A stretch of 64,000 nucleotides of DNA, from positions 2,108,001-2,172,000 of the forward strand of contig NZ_JASTWJ010000001.1 of the NCBI RefSeq assembly GCF_030499515.1, read 5' to 3'. This DNA is from Streptomyces sp. DT2A-34. Lineage in GTDB: Bacteria > Actinomycetota > Actinomycetes > Streptomycetales > Streptomycetaceae. The notes under the pieces were generated by a model that ran no database searches, was not told where the DNA came from, and was given only the letters and a program-made list of their open reading frames with translations. The position numbers and the translations under genes are program-made. Shown piece after piece: positions 52,473-60,862 of the stretch (the first letter of the stretch is position 1; each line of letters begins with the position of its first letter).

Positions 52473-53849
52473 TCACCGCGGCGGCAGGTAGACGGTGAGC
52501 GTACGTGTCGCTTTGTCGAGGTGGAGTGTGTCGGCGGCCGGACTTACTTCGCCGTCACGGGTGTAGTCCTCTTCCTCGCTCATTCCGTCGATCCGCAGCC
52601 GGGTGACCGTGGTGGCCTGGTAGACGCGGGAGCGGGCGAGAGTTCCGGTGAGGAAGGCGGCGACGAGCCGGGTGCGGGCGAAGGGGTGGCTGCCGTCGAC
52701 GGTGCGGATGTCGAGGAGTCCGTCGTTGAGGCTGCGGCGGTAGGAGGGCGCGAAGCCGGGCGGGTCGTAGCGGCTGTTGCCGGCGAACAGCAGCCACAGC
52801 CGTCGGTGCCGCCCGTCGACTGTGACCTGGCTGGGGGTGCCGTCGGCGAGAACGCGGAGCAGGCCGATGCACAGGGCGGGCCACTTGCCCAGGCGCCTCT
52901 CGCGGGCTTCCCGGGCCCGGACGAGTTCGGGGTAGGCGCCAATACTGAAGGTGTTGAGGAAGTACGTGCCGGCACCGTCTGCGGAGGTGACCCGGCCGAG
53001 GTCGACGGCTCCGCCGGAACCCGCCTCCACGGCGCCGGCGGTGGCCTTCAGGGTCGCCAGTCCGAGGTCGGCGGCGAAGTGGTTGAGGGTGCCGGCGGGG
53101 AACACGGCCAGTGGCAGTCCGCTCTCGGTGGCCCGGACTGCTGCCGCGTTGACCGTCCCGTCGCCGCCGACGACGCCGAGCGCGCCACCCCGGGCTTGCA
53201 CGTCCTTGGCGGCTTGGTCGAGTACCAGGTGCAGGTCGACGCCACTCGCGCAGAGCCGTATGTCCGCCATCGGCAAGAGGATCCGTAGTTCGGCTTCGGC
53301 CGGGGTGTCGCCGCCCGCATCGCTGTTGACGACGGCGATCAGCCCCAGACCCGCGGGAAGGGCGGGGACGGGTTCGTTCGGCCGGGCGGTGTCGGCTGGT
53401 TCGTCCACGTGCAGCGGCCACCAACGGCAGGTCGCCACAGCGATACCGATCCCGAGTGCGGCGCCCGCGAGGACGTCATCGGATGAGCACGTGCTGGTGC
53501 GGGCGCGAAAGACGACGGATGCTGCGGCAAGGGGGACGAGCGCGGTGCCCAGCCAGGGCGACTCCAACGTGACGGCTGTGGCGAAAGCCGCGACGGCGGC
53601 CGCATGCCCGGACGGCAACGCCCGGGTGGCGGGCCGAGGCAGAAATCGGTGGCTGGAGGCCGACTTGGCGGCGGTGCCGACGGCGGCGGAGGCCAGGGCC
53701 AGCGAGCCGGTGCCGCGCAGGGCGGCACGGCGTGCTCCACGCTTGCCGGACAGAGCCATGACGGCCGCACCGGCCAGCCACAGCAGCATGGGGCGGGTCG
53801 ACGCGACGCGCGCGAAGAGCCGTGCATCGAGTCCGCGGAGGTGTCTCAT
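52473..53849 (-). CDS. PAP2-type phosphatase / diacylglycerol kinase fusion
   Basis: A 458-residue fusion. Residues about 1-150 form a PAP2 domain with RPATRALPSGHAAAVAAFAT; the third phosphatase motif, normally SRx5Hx3D with the nucleophile His, reads FRARTSTCSSDDVLAG and lacks the His. Residues about 170-458 form the lipid kinase domain with the nucleotide motif LGVVGGDGTVNAAAVRA, FPAGTLNHFAADLG and DGLLDIRTVDG. The kinase half looks complete, while the phosphatase half is probably inactive or altered by sequence error. ATG 53849 has no strong ribosome site. Convergent with the ANTAR operon. Confidence 0.85.
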   Translation of the reverse strand: MRHLRGLDARLFARVASTRPMLLWLAGAAVMALSGKRGARRAALRGTGSLALASAAVGTAAKSASSHRFLPRPATRALPSGHAAAVAAFATAVTLESPWLGTALVPLAAASVVFRARTSTCSSDDVLAGAALGIGIAVATCRWWPLHVDEPADTARPNEPVPALPAGLGLIAVVNSDAGGDTPAEAELRILLPMADIRLCASGVDLHLVLDQAAKDVQARGGALGVVGGDGTVNAAAVRATESGLPLAVFPAGTLNHFAADLGLATLKATAGAVEAGSGGAVDLGRVTSADGAGTYFLNTFSIGAYPELVRAREARERRLGKWPALCIGLLRVLADGTPSQVTVDGRHRRLWLLFAGNSRYDPPGFAPSYRRSLNDGLLDIRTVDGSHPFARTRLVAAFLTGTLARSRVYQATTVTRLRIDGMSEEEDYTRDGEVSPAADTLHLDKATRTLTVYLPPR

Positions 53850-54257
53850 GGCGACTGCGTACCCGTAGCGGTGGCGACCACGCGGCTGCCCGCCGACACG
53901 AATCAGCCAACGACGCCTGCCGCGCTGCCGGTTGACCATCAGGTCCGGACAGGACCGCCCAGGGTCGTCCCGTTCGGCTGGGCCGGCGGGGCTGTCCGGG
54001 CGGGGACGGCCCGTGGTGGGGGGGCCGGCTGGAGAGCGCGCCGGGTCCTCCGACGCGCCACGTTCGCCGCCCGCGCGTCCCGTAGGCAGCCGCGGTTGCG
54101 TGGCGCGGAACTTGTTTGAAGGCGGGCTGTCCGGGAACCCGTCCGCGGTGCTTCAGACCGGAGGCACGCCCGTGGGAGCGGCTGTCTCTGCTCCCCAGTG
54201 CGCTGCGGTCTGCCAGCTCCCACGGTGAGCGATGCCACCGATCAGGGAGACGCGCCC
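53850..54257. promoter_or_regulatory. Divergent spacer upstream of the sigma factor, with SigB-like promoter candidate
   Basis: 408 bases between the kinase fusion and the sigma factor gene. GTTT (54114-54117), 15 bases, then GGGAAC (54133-54138) resembles the SigB-family consensus GNNT-n14-16-GGGTAC with one mismatch and lies 120 bases before the sigma start, which would allow autoregulation. Confidence 0.4.
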
Positions 54258-55076
54258 ATGCCGCACGAACGCACGCAGGGCTTGCGAAGCGCACGTTCCT
54301 TTGCCGACGCCCCGGACACCGATGCCGCCTTTCGCCGTATCGCCGCCCTGCCGGAGGGCCCGGAGAGGACCGCGCTGCGGCAGGAAGTGGTGTGCGCCTG
54401 GAGGCCGATGGCCGTACGGCTCGCCCGGCGCTTCCGCCATCGCGGCGAGACTTTCGAGGACTTCAAACAGGTTGCCCAACTCGGCCTGGTCAAGGCGGTG
54501 ACCCGCTTCGACCCCAGTCCCGGCACCGCTTTCCCGGGCTTCGCCATACCGACGATCCTCGGCGAAGTGAAGCGGCACTTCCGTGACGAACTCCGGGTCG
54601 TGCATGTGCCGCGGCGTGTACAGGAACTGCGCGGCCGGGTCAGCTCCGCCGGCAATGAGTGCTCGTCGCGGGGCGGCCACGAACCCTCCGTCCACGAGAT
54701 CGCAGCGCACAGCGGCCTGTCCGAGGCGGAGGTACGACTGGGCCAAGAGGCGCTGGAGAGCTTCGCCGCCCTGTCCCTGGACGCCGTGCCCGGCCACTGC
54801 GCGGACAGCCACCCACTGACCGACACCCTCGGTGGCCCGGAACCCGGCTTCGACATGATCGTCAACCGTGAGGCGCTCCGCCCGCTGCTGCGGGAGCTGC
54901 CCGAACGCGAACGGCAGATCCTCTGCATGCGGTTCTTCTGCGAGATGACACAGCACCGCATCGCCCTGCAACTCGGCATCTCCCAGATGCACGTCTCCCG
55001 CCTGATCACCCGCACCTGTGGACGCCTGCGCGGCCATGTCATGGCTGAGGCCAACGATCGGAGGAGGGCACCGTGA
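54258..55076 (+). CDS. RNA polymerase sigma factor of the SigB/SigF stress family
   Basis: A 272-residue sigma factor starting at ATG 54258 with AGGGAG upstream; the frame to 54198 adds nothing family-like. Region 2 reads GETFEDFKQVAQLGLVKAVT and FDPSPGTAFPGFAIPTILGE, region 3 VKRHFRDELRVVHVPRRVQE, and region 4 RELPERERQILCMRFFCEMT followed by LGISQMHVSRLITR. These are typical of the Streptomyces SigB-like group (osmotic and general stress). No anti-sigma gene is adjacent. Its stop overlaps the DUF1206 start by four bases. Confidence 0.9.
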   Translation: MPHERTQGLRSARSFADAPDTDAAFRRIAALPEGPERTALRQEVVCAWRPMAVRLARRFRHRGETFEDFKQVAQLGLVKAVTRFDPSPGTAFPGFAIPTILGEVKRHFRDELRVVHVPRRVQELRGRVSSAGNECSSRGGHEPSVHEIAAHSGLSEAEVRLGQEALESFAALSLDAVPGHCADSHPLTDTLGGPEPGFDMIVNREALRPLLRELPERERQILCMRFFCEMTQHRIALQLGISQMHVSRLITRTCGRLRGHVMAEANDRRRAP

Positions 55077-55909
55077 CAACGTCCCGGACGCACGGGCAGC
55101 GCCGGGCCGCCAGGCCCAAGAGCCGCCACTCGGCGGAGAAGCAGACGCTGACCGCCGCCGGGCGGGCGGGCTTTGCCGCACGCGGCGTGGTGTACGTCCT
55201 CATCGGTGTACTGGCCGTCCGGATCGCCCTCGGCAGCGGCGGCGGGACGGCGGACCGCGAGGGCGCGCTGGCCCAGGTCGCGGCGCAGCCCTTCGGCAGG
55301 ACCATGCTGTGGGCGCTGGTCGTCGGCTTCGGCTGCATGGCGTTGTGGCGGGGCGCCCGCGCGGTCCTTGGCAGGGGGCCTCGACGCAAGGCGCCCTCGC
55401 GAGTGCTTGACGGCGGACGGGCGCTCTTCTACGCCGCCATCTGCTCGGCCACGGCCGCGTACGCAGCCGAGGGCGGCCAGGGCTCCAGCGGCAACGCGCA
55501 GTCGCAGGACTGGACGGCATCGGCACTCGAACTGCCCTACGGCCAGGTGCTGGTGGGTGCCGCGGGCTGCCTCCTGATCGGCATCGGTGCGGTACTCGCC
55601 GTCCGGGCGGCCATGCGGCGCTTCCTGCGACAGCTGGACACCGGCACCATGAGCCACCGTACGAAGCAGGTCGTCACCGCTCTGGGCGTCGGCGGAGGCG
55701 TGGCACGGGGCATGGTGTTCGCCGCGGCCGGGATCTTCATCCTGGTGGCAGCCGTCCGCTTCGACCCGGACGAGGCCAAGGGCGTGGACGCGACGCTCCG
55801 CAGCTTCACACAGACACCGGTGGGACCATGGCTCCTGGTTGCCGTCGCGATCGGGCTGGTTCTCTTCGGAGTCTTCTCCTTCGCCTCGGCCCGCTGGCGC
55901 CGCCTGTGA
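55073..55909 (+). CDS. DUF1206 membrane protein
   Basis: A 278-residue protein with six hydrophobic segments in three similar pairs (RAGFAARGVVYVLIGVLAVR; LVVGFGCMALWRGARAVLG; GGVARGMVFAAAGIFILVAA), the repeat pattern of DUF1206. The start GTG 55073 overlaps the sigma factor stop (GTGA), which predicts co-expression with it. DUF1206 proteins are of unknown function but often found in stress regulons. Confidence 0.88.
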   Translation: MTTSRTHGQRRAARPKSRHSAEKQTLTAAGRAGFAARGVVYVLIGVLAVRIALGSGGGTADREGALAQVAAQPFGRTMLWALVVGFGCMALWRGARAVLGRGPRRKAPSRVLDGGRALFYAAICSATAAYAAEGGQGSSGNAQSQDWTASALELPYGQVLVGAAGCLLIGIGAVLAVRAAMRRFLRQLDTGTMSHRTKQVVTALGVGGGVARGMVFAAAGIFILVAAVRFDPDEAKGVDATLRSFTQTPVGPWLLVAVAIGLVLFGVFSFASARWRRL

Positions 55910-55921
55910 GTGCTCCACGCG

Positions 55922-56092
55922 TCAGTGGGCCGGGCGTCGGTGGGAGCGCGATACCGAGCGTACGAGCAGGTACAGCACGGCGGCGATGAGGAGCAGCACG
56001 CCGATGGAGAGCAGATACAGCATGCCGTCGACGACAGCGCCGATGACGACCAGCGCGATGGCGCCGCTGAGAAGAACCAGGAAGAAGGCCAT
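55922..56092 (-). CDS. Small membrane protein (56 aa)
   Basis: A 56-residue protein starting at ATG 56092 nine bases after GGGAGG. Two hydrophobic segments (AFFLVLLSGAIALVVIGAVV; GMLYLLSIGVLLLIAAVLYL) and a short basic tail. It resembles small DUF6458-type or hydrophobic stress proteins, but no firm family is claimed. Convergent with DUF1206. Confidence 0.7.
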   Translation of the reverse strand: MAFFLVLLSGAIALVVIGAVVDGMLYLLSIGVLLLIAAVLYLLVRSVSRSHRRPAH

Positions 56093-56269
56093 GGTGCTAC
56101 GCCTCCCGGGGTCGTGGCGGATGGGCGGACGAGAGGTCGTCCACCCAGTAGTGCGGTGCCCTCCGGACACGCACATACCTCAACTTCGGGGTAAACGCAA
56201 CCCATGGCGGTGGCGTGCCGGGCAGAACGGTTCTACCGTGAGGACAGGAAGCAGATCCCGGAGCACGTC

Positions 56270-56698
56270 ATGATCATCCTCGGACTCGTCATTCTCGTTG
56301 CCGCGGCGGTCATCGGTGCCGCCGGGGTTCTTTCCAACAGTGGCAGCGCCCACGATTTCACCGGCGGATTCTCCGTCTTCGGAGTCGACGTCACCGGTTC
56401 CACCGGCACCCTCTTCCTCTACGGCATCGTCGTCGGGGCGGCGGCTCTGCTCGGGCTGATCCTTATGCTGACCGGTACACGCCACGCCACTCGTCGCGGC
56501 CGCACCGCACGTCGCAGGCTCAAACAGCCTCAGCGCGAGACTTCCGGGACCGAACAGGAACGGGACGTTCTGATCAACGAACGCGGCTCCGCCCGCGCGC
56601 AGACGGCGCAGGCGGAGGGGGCTGACGAAGACCCCGCCGGCCCGGTCGAACGCCCCCGTCGCAAGGACCACTGGTTCCGCCACCGGGCCGCCCACTGA
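56270..56698 (+). CDS. Small membrane protein with basic tail
   Basis: A 142-residue protein starting at ATG 56270 six bases after CGGAG. Two membrane segments (MIILGLVILVAAAVIGAAGV; FLYGIVVGAAALLGLILMLT) flank an exported loop, and a long Arg/Lys/Glu-rich tail follows (RRGRTARRRLKQPQRE). An ACGGT-tct-ACCGT dyad lies at 56227-56239 upstream. Family not recognised with certainty. Confidence 0.72.
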   Translation: MIILGLVILVAAAVIGAAGVLSNSGSAHDFTGGFSVFGVDVTGSTGTLFLYGIVVGAAALLGLILMLTGTRHATRRGRTARRRLKQPQRETSGTEQERDVLINERGSARAQTAQAEGADEDPAGPVERPRRKDHWFRHRAAH

Positions 56699-56790
56699 CG
56701 ATCCAGGTCGGCCGCTCTCATACGTCGGAAGGCCGTGCGGGTCCTCCGCTGGATGCCTCTCTTCTGGGCTGTGGGATACGCAGGGAGTGG

Positions 56791-57768
56791 GTGTTTCTCA
56801 TGGAATGGCTGAGAAGGCTGCCGGTGATCGGAAAGCTGATGCGTACGCACGCTGGGCGGGCGTTCGAGCGGCTGGATGCAGTCCACTGGGCCCGGCTCGC
56901 CGCGGCCATCACCTTCACCAGCTTCGTCGCGCTCTTTCCGCTGATCACCGTGGGCGCGGCGATCAGCGCCAAGCTGCTGAGCGACGACCAGCTCGGGGAC
57001 CTCCAGGACGAGATCGCCGACCAGGCGCCGGGCCTCTCCGACCTGCTGGACCTGGACGGTCTCGTCGCGCATGCCGGATCCGTAGGGCTGATCGCGGGCG
57101 CGCTGCTGCTCGTGATCGGCATCAACTGGGTCGGCGCCCTGCGCGGGTGCCTGCGCGCGGTGTGGGAGAAGGAGCAGGACCCGGGTAATCCCATCCTGCT
57201 CAGGGTCAAGGACGCCGTCGTGCTGGTCGGTCTCGGCGCGGTCGGGCTGGTCGCGATCGGCAGTTCGGTGTTCGCCAACATCGCCGTCGGCTGGGCCGCC
57301 GACGAGGCCGGCATCGAGGGCGGGGCGGGACGGGCCCTGCTGTTCTTCGCCGGCCTGGCCATCGCCCTGGTTGTCGACTTCCTCCTGCTGGTCTACGTGC
57401 TCACCCGGCTGCCGCAGGTGCATCCCGGCCGGCGTGCGGTCGTGGTCGCCGGGCTGATCGGTGCGGTGGGCTTCGAACTGCTCAAGTGGCTGCTGACCGG
57501 CTACCTGCAGGGCGTTGCGGGGAAGAGCATGTACGGCGCTTTCGCCGTGCCGGTCGCCGTCGTGCTGTGGATCAACCTCATGGCCAGGCTGCTGCTGTAC
57601 TGCGCCGCTTGGACAGCGACCGAGACGGGGCCGGCGGTGCGGTCCGGCGAGACAGCCGAGGGCGAGGGCCCGGAGCCCGACATCAGCCCCGCAGCCGCCG
57701 CGCCACAGCGGGCGTCAGCCGGCAGCGGCGCACCAGCAGCACCGCGCCTCCAGAAGCACGGCCCGTGA
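56791..57768 (+). CDS. YihY/virulence factor BrkB family membrane protein
   Basis: A 325-residue protein with about six membrane segments of the YihY/BrkB type: HWARLAAAITFTSFVALFPL, VGLIAGALLLVIGINWVGAL, LVAIGSSVFANIAVGW, VVDFLLLVYVLTRLPQVHPG and FAVPVAVVLWINLMARLLLY. The last 50 residues form a Pro/Ala/Glu-rich cytoplasmic tail. GTG 56791 sits very close to GGGAG; ATG 56800 in the same frame is equally plausible. Function unclear; often an envelope-related protein. Confidence 0.88.
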   Translation: MFLMEWLRRLPVIGKLMRTHAGRAFERLDAVHWARLAAAITFTSFVALFPLITVGAAISAKLLSDDQLGDLQDEIADQAPGLSDLLDLDGLVAHAGSVGLIAGALLLVIGINWVGALRGCLRAVWEKEQDPGNPILLRVKDAVVLVGLGAVGLVAIGSSVFANIAVGWAADEAGIEGGAGRALLFFAGLAIALVVDFLLLVYVLTRLPQVHPGRRAVVVAGLIGAVGFELLKWLLTGYLQGVAGKSMYGAFAVPVAVVLWINLMARLLLYCAAWTATETGPAVRSGETAEGEGPEPDISPAAAAPQRASAGSGAPAAPRLQKHGP

Positions 57769-57827
57769 TCCGAGCGTGGTTCTTCATACTCGGGCAGCCG
57801 CGTGCGGTCACCGCCTCGGCGACGGTG

Positions 57828-57950
57828 TCAGGGCACCAAGCCTGGGAGAGGTTCGGAGTCGTCGATGAAGGCGCGGGCCAGTTCGGACAGGCGCCGGTTG
57901 TGGGCGCGGGCGTAGCCGCGCAGCGCGGTGAAGGCCTGTTCCATGTCGAT
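57828..57950 (-). pseudogene. C-terminal ANTAR-domain remnant
   Basis: On the minus strand IDMEQAFTALRGYARAHNRR and LSELARAFIDDSEPLPG match the last two helices of an ANTAR domain. No N-terminal part or start exists upstream. It is the third ANTAR-related piece within 7 kb. Confidence 0.55.
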
Positions 57951-57999
57951 GCAGGTGAAGACCACGGGAGAGGGCCAGTGGATGGCCGCGCTCCGCGCG

Positions 58000-58327
58000 T
58001 CAGGCAGAGGCGCCCAAGTAGGCGCGTGCCCACTCCAGCCGAAGTCGGATCGAATACAGGGCCTGCTCGCCCAAGTCCCCATCCGGCTCAGCGAGACGAC
58101 GCTCCAGGGCATCGCAGTACTCACCGATCACGACAGCCTCCCGCCAGCGCCCGGCCTCCTCACGCATCACCAGCCGCGAGCCGCTCAAGCAGCGCGCACT
58201 GCCGTTCGTTCGGAGCAGGCCCGTCGTTCCACAGCCTCCAGCCCACACCGCACAGGCACGCCCTGTATAGACCCGAAAGAACGGCGCCTTGCCGCCGGAG
58301 TCCCGCTGGGCCTTCCGGCTGCATCAT
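58000..58327 (-). pseudogene. Frameshifted hypothetical protein
   Basis: Two short minus-strand frames overlap head to tail. The first (58327-58160) ends ERQCALLERLAAGDA; the second (58167-58000) reads MREEAGRWREAVVIGEYCDA then LERRLAEPDGDLGEQALYSI. Joined, they resemble a helical Streptomyces hypothetical protein in which LERLAAGD is followed by a REEAxRWREA motif. A shift of frame at about 58160-58170 and a lost C-terminus explain the break. The two could instead be small coupled genes. Confidence 0.45.
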
Positions 58328-58393
58328 CGAGAGCCTCACCAGTCCTCGACGCGTCACCGACTCTGGTCAGCCTGAAAGTACTTGAGCTACAGG

Positions 58394-58471
58394 TCAGGAC
58401 CCCTTAGCCACCGGCTCCAGAATCGCCACGCACTCCACGTGATGAGTCATCGGAAACATGTCACCCTGGAC
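58394..58471 (-). pseudogene. C-terminal fragment of an RNA m5U methyltransferase (TrmA/RlmD family)
   Basis: The minus strand encodes GDMFPMTHHVECVAILEP and VAKGS stop. GDxFPxTxHVExVALLE is the characteristic end of TrmA/RumA-type tRNA/rRNA uracil methyltransferases. Everything upstream of the fragment is missing. Confidence 0.7.
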
Positions 58472-58589
58472 GCAATGGTTAAAACAGCAGGTCAGAGAGG
58501 CTTTCGGATCCCAAATGCGGGCTAGCAGGCGCCCGGAGCGTCAAATGAGCGTCACGGCCGTACGTCGGTTCGGCACGAACAATCTGGTG

Positions 58590-58987
58590 ATGAGGATCGC
58601 CGTACTGGGAACTGGCAACACGCCGACGCGCTCGCCACCCACTGGGTGCGGGCCGGGCATGAGGTGACCATCGGGGGACGGGACGCACACAAGGCGGAGC
58701 GGCTCGCGACGCGCATCCGAGGCAGCACGAATCCTGCCAGTCTGCGCGCGGCGGCCGACTCCGGTCAGGTGGTGTTGACCGCGCTGCCATTCGGGGCAGG
58801 AGGCGACGCGGCCCGGGACCTGCACGCGGCTCTGGATGGCAAGGTGCTGATCGACTTCTCCAACCCGGCCGGGCCGGGCTTCCGGCAGCTGACGGGAGGA
58901 GGTTCCTCAGCCGCGCAGCAACTGGTCGTGGCGGCGCCAGGAGCCCACGTGGTCAAGGCTTTCAACCTCTGCCACCAGGACGTATAA
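58590..58987 (+). pseudogene. NADPH-dependent F420 reductase-type protein, frameshifted and truncated
   Basis: ATG 58590 starts MRIAVLGTGN, the family's Rossmann loop, but the continuation ADALATHWVRAGHEVTIGGR is in another frame; one base appears lost at about 58617-58622 (AACACGCC where AACATGGCC is expected). The new frame reads on to VLIDFSNPAGPGF and VVKAFNLCHQDV and then stops at 58987, far short of the normal C-terminal half. The gene is therefore broken twice. Confidence 0.75.
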
Positions 58988-58989
58988 CG

Positions 58990-59325
58990 CCAGTGGTCGC
59001 CCGCGCCCAGAGTGCGCTCATAGTCCGGCGCCCGAACCGTCACCGGCAGCCCTTTCCACCAGGGCGGCGCCGACGAGCCCGGCACCGGAGCGAGCGCGGC
59101 GCCGTTTTCTCCTCTGCCTCGGTCGTGGGGGGTCACGGCAGTGGACTCGGCCGCGGAGACTGCCAGGGCCTCGACCAGTTCCTCCCGCGCGATCACCCGC
59201 CGGTCCAGCTCGATCTTCGCGGCCTCCAACACCTCAGCCAACCGCACGACTTCCTCCCGCAAGCCCTCCACACGAACGCTGCCAGCCGCCTCTCGCTCCT
59301 CCAGCATTCCCAGCACCGACGCCAC
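58990..59325 (-). pseudogene. Truncated coiled-coil protein of Streptomyces mobile-type regions
   Basis: From a GTG at 59325 the minus strand reads VASVLGMLEEREAAGSVRVE, GLREEVVRLAEVLEAAKIEL and DRRVIAREELVEAL, a coiled coil, then a spacer and PWWKGLPVTVRAPDYERTLG, after which similarity ends near the 3' end of the broken F420 reductase. Proteins with this start and an APDY segment continue into a helix-turn-helix region elsewhere in Streptomyces, as I recall. The C-terminus is lost here. Confidence 0.5.
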
Positions 59326-59446
59326 CGCGCCCCCTCGACCATGAAGCGGACACAAGACGTCGCGATGCCTCCCCCAACCCAAGCGAAACCATGCCTGATC
59401 AGCAGGAATCGAGCGTTCACGTTCGATTGACATACGGCTTCTCACG

Positions 59447-60718
59447 TCAGCCTGGCAGAGAGGGAACCCCCAGGATGCGCTCCACCTCAAGCGCGAGGTC
59501 CCTGACGACCGCCTCATCGACCACGTCAGATCGTGAGATCAAGGAGTAGTCGACATCTTTGTGCGAAGGCTGCCACGCCCACAAAAACCTACGCCAGTAC
59601 CGTGGGGCCGGTTCGTCGATGGACAGTTCTCGTAGGCCGACAGCCTCAGGGGTAACCGCGGTCCGATGCGCCTGGTTGATCTTCAATAGGGCTGGATCGC
59701 CGCACTCCATCGCGATCTTCTCGAAAGGGATGGCAGCGTATGGCCGACTCCGCTTGAGTCCCGCTGACAACTCTGCCATCACAGCACTCACGGGGCCTTC
59801 CTGGACTCTCAGGCGGACTACTCGGGTCGACACCAAGAAACCTAGGACCTCCCGGGTCGCGCGCACCTCACGGTTGGCGGTATCGGTGCCGATCAGCCAG
59901 TCCCGGTCACCGGTCACCCGCGAAAGCGCGAGCGCTGACGTAGCCGCCAGCGCGGTGAAGAGCGGCGTCCGAGCCTCCCGCGCCAAGCCTTGGGCCGCAC
60001 GGAACGCCTTCTCACTGAGCCGGAAGGTATTGGTCCTCATTTCGTAGGCCGCCGGTTCCGGGCGGTTGGGGGACACCGGCTGTGCCAGGAGCGGAGGCCG
60101 GTAGCCCTCGAGCTCACGCCGCCAGTGGCTCAACGCCTCGTCCCCGACGCTGGCCCACGCCGCATGTTGGCTGGCTGTCAGGGTAGACGCCCTCGGAGCC
60201 GGTTCGACAATTGCCTCGCCGTCCGTGCCCACGGTGGCCTCATGTATTGCCTTCAGGTCCCGCCACAGCACACCCAAAGACCAACCGTCGTAGATGAGAT
60301 GGTGAATGGCGAGTATCAGGTAAGTCTGCGTGGAGTCAGCAATGAGCCTGGTCCGGAAGAGAGGCGCGCACGGAAGCGGATAGCCGTAACGGACGTCGCG
60401 AGCGAGTTGCCGAATTTCGTCCAGGTTAGCGCGGTGCTCGAGCGGTGGGATCGAGGATTCGCTGTCGTCGAGTTCAACGAGCGTTCCAGAACCCGGGTCG
60501 TAAGCGAGTCGGAGCGATTCGTGTCGCCGCCAGAGCAGCTCAAGATCTCGACGTATGGTCCCAGGGTCCGTGCCGTCTGCCACGACGAAGAGGAAGACCG
60601 CATCATAGAAGTGCGCGGCCTCGGGATTCCGGCCGATCTTGGCCATTAGATCGAGCTGTACGTAATTGAGAGGGAGACCGGACCCTGACAGTGCGTTTGT
60701 TTGTTTTATGTGATCCAT
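59447..60718 (-). CDS. Stand-alone NRPS condensation-domain protein
   Basis: A 423-residue condensation domain. The catalytic motif is LAIHHLIYDGWSLGVLWRDL (HHxxxDG). Other core pieces are PLNYVQLDLMAK, LLWRRHESLRLAYDPG and LIGTDTANREVRATREVLGF followed by LVSTRVVRL. ATG 60718 begins MDHIKQTNAL; a longer frame to 60817 crosses an inverted repeat and lacks better signals. Base composition is less GC-rich than the neighbourhood. No adenylation or carrier domain is in the window. It may form an amide or ester bond with carrier-bound substrates supplied by genes to the right. It is the last gene of a minus-strand set with the phosphatase and ABC subunits. Confidence 0.88.
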   Translation of the reverse strand: MDHIKQTNALSGSGLPLNYVQLDLMAKIGRNPEAAHFYDAVFLFVVADGTDPGTIRRDLELLWRRHESLRLAYDPGSGTLVELDDSESSIPPLEHRANLDEIRQLARDVRYGYPLPCAPLFRTRLIADSTQTYLILAIHHLIYDGWSLGVLWRDLKAIHEATVGTDGEAIVEPAPRASTLTASQHAAWASVGDEALSHWRRELEGYRPPLLAQPVSPNRPEPAAYEMRTNTFRLSEKAFRAAQGLAREARTPLFTALAATSALALSRVTGDRDWLIGTDTANREVRATREVLGFLVSTRVVRLRVQEGPVSAVMAELSAGLKRSRPYAAIPFEKIAMECGDPALLKINQAHRTAVTPEAVGLRELSIDEPAPRYWRRFLWAWQPSHKDVDYSLISRSDVVDEAVVRDLALEVERILGVPSLPG

Positions 60719-60740
60719 GATGCGAACCAGACTACTAAAA

Positions 60741-60773
60741 ATCTTCGATGACTCATCGATGGTCTTCGAAGAT
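60741..60773. repeat. Nested inverted repeats upstream of the condensation-domain gene
   Basis: ATCTTCG (60741-60747) and CGAAGAT (60767-60773) are complementary, and within them CGATG-act-CATCG (60746-60758) is a further perfect dyad. They lie about 23-55 bases upstream of ATG 60718 and may be an operator or an attenuating hairpin. Confidence 0.5.
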
Positions 60774-60862
60774 AAGGGGGCGGCGAAAAGTAGGCGGCCG
60801 ACGCTCACATCGCGCACCTATCTGCACGCCTGCCCACAGCTGATTACCGAAGCCGGACCTTC

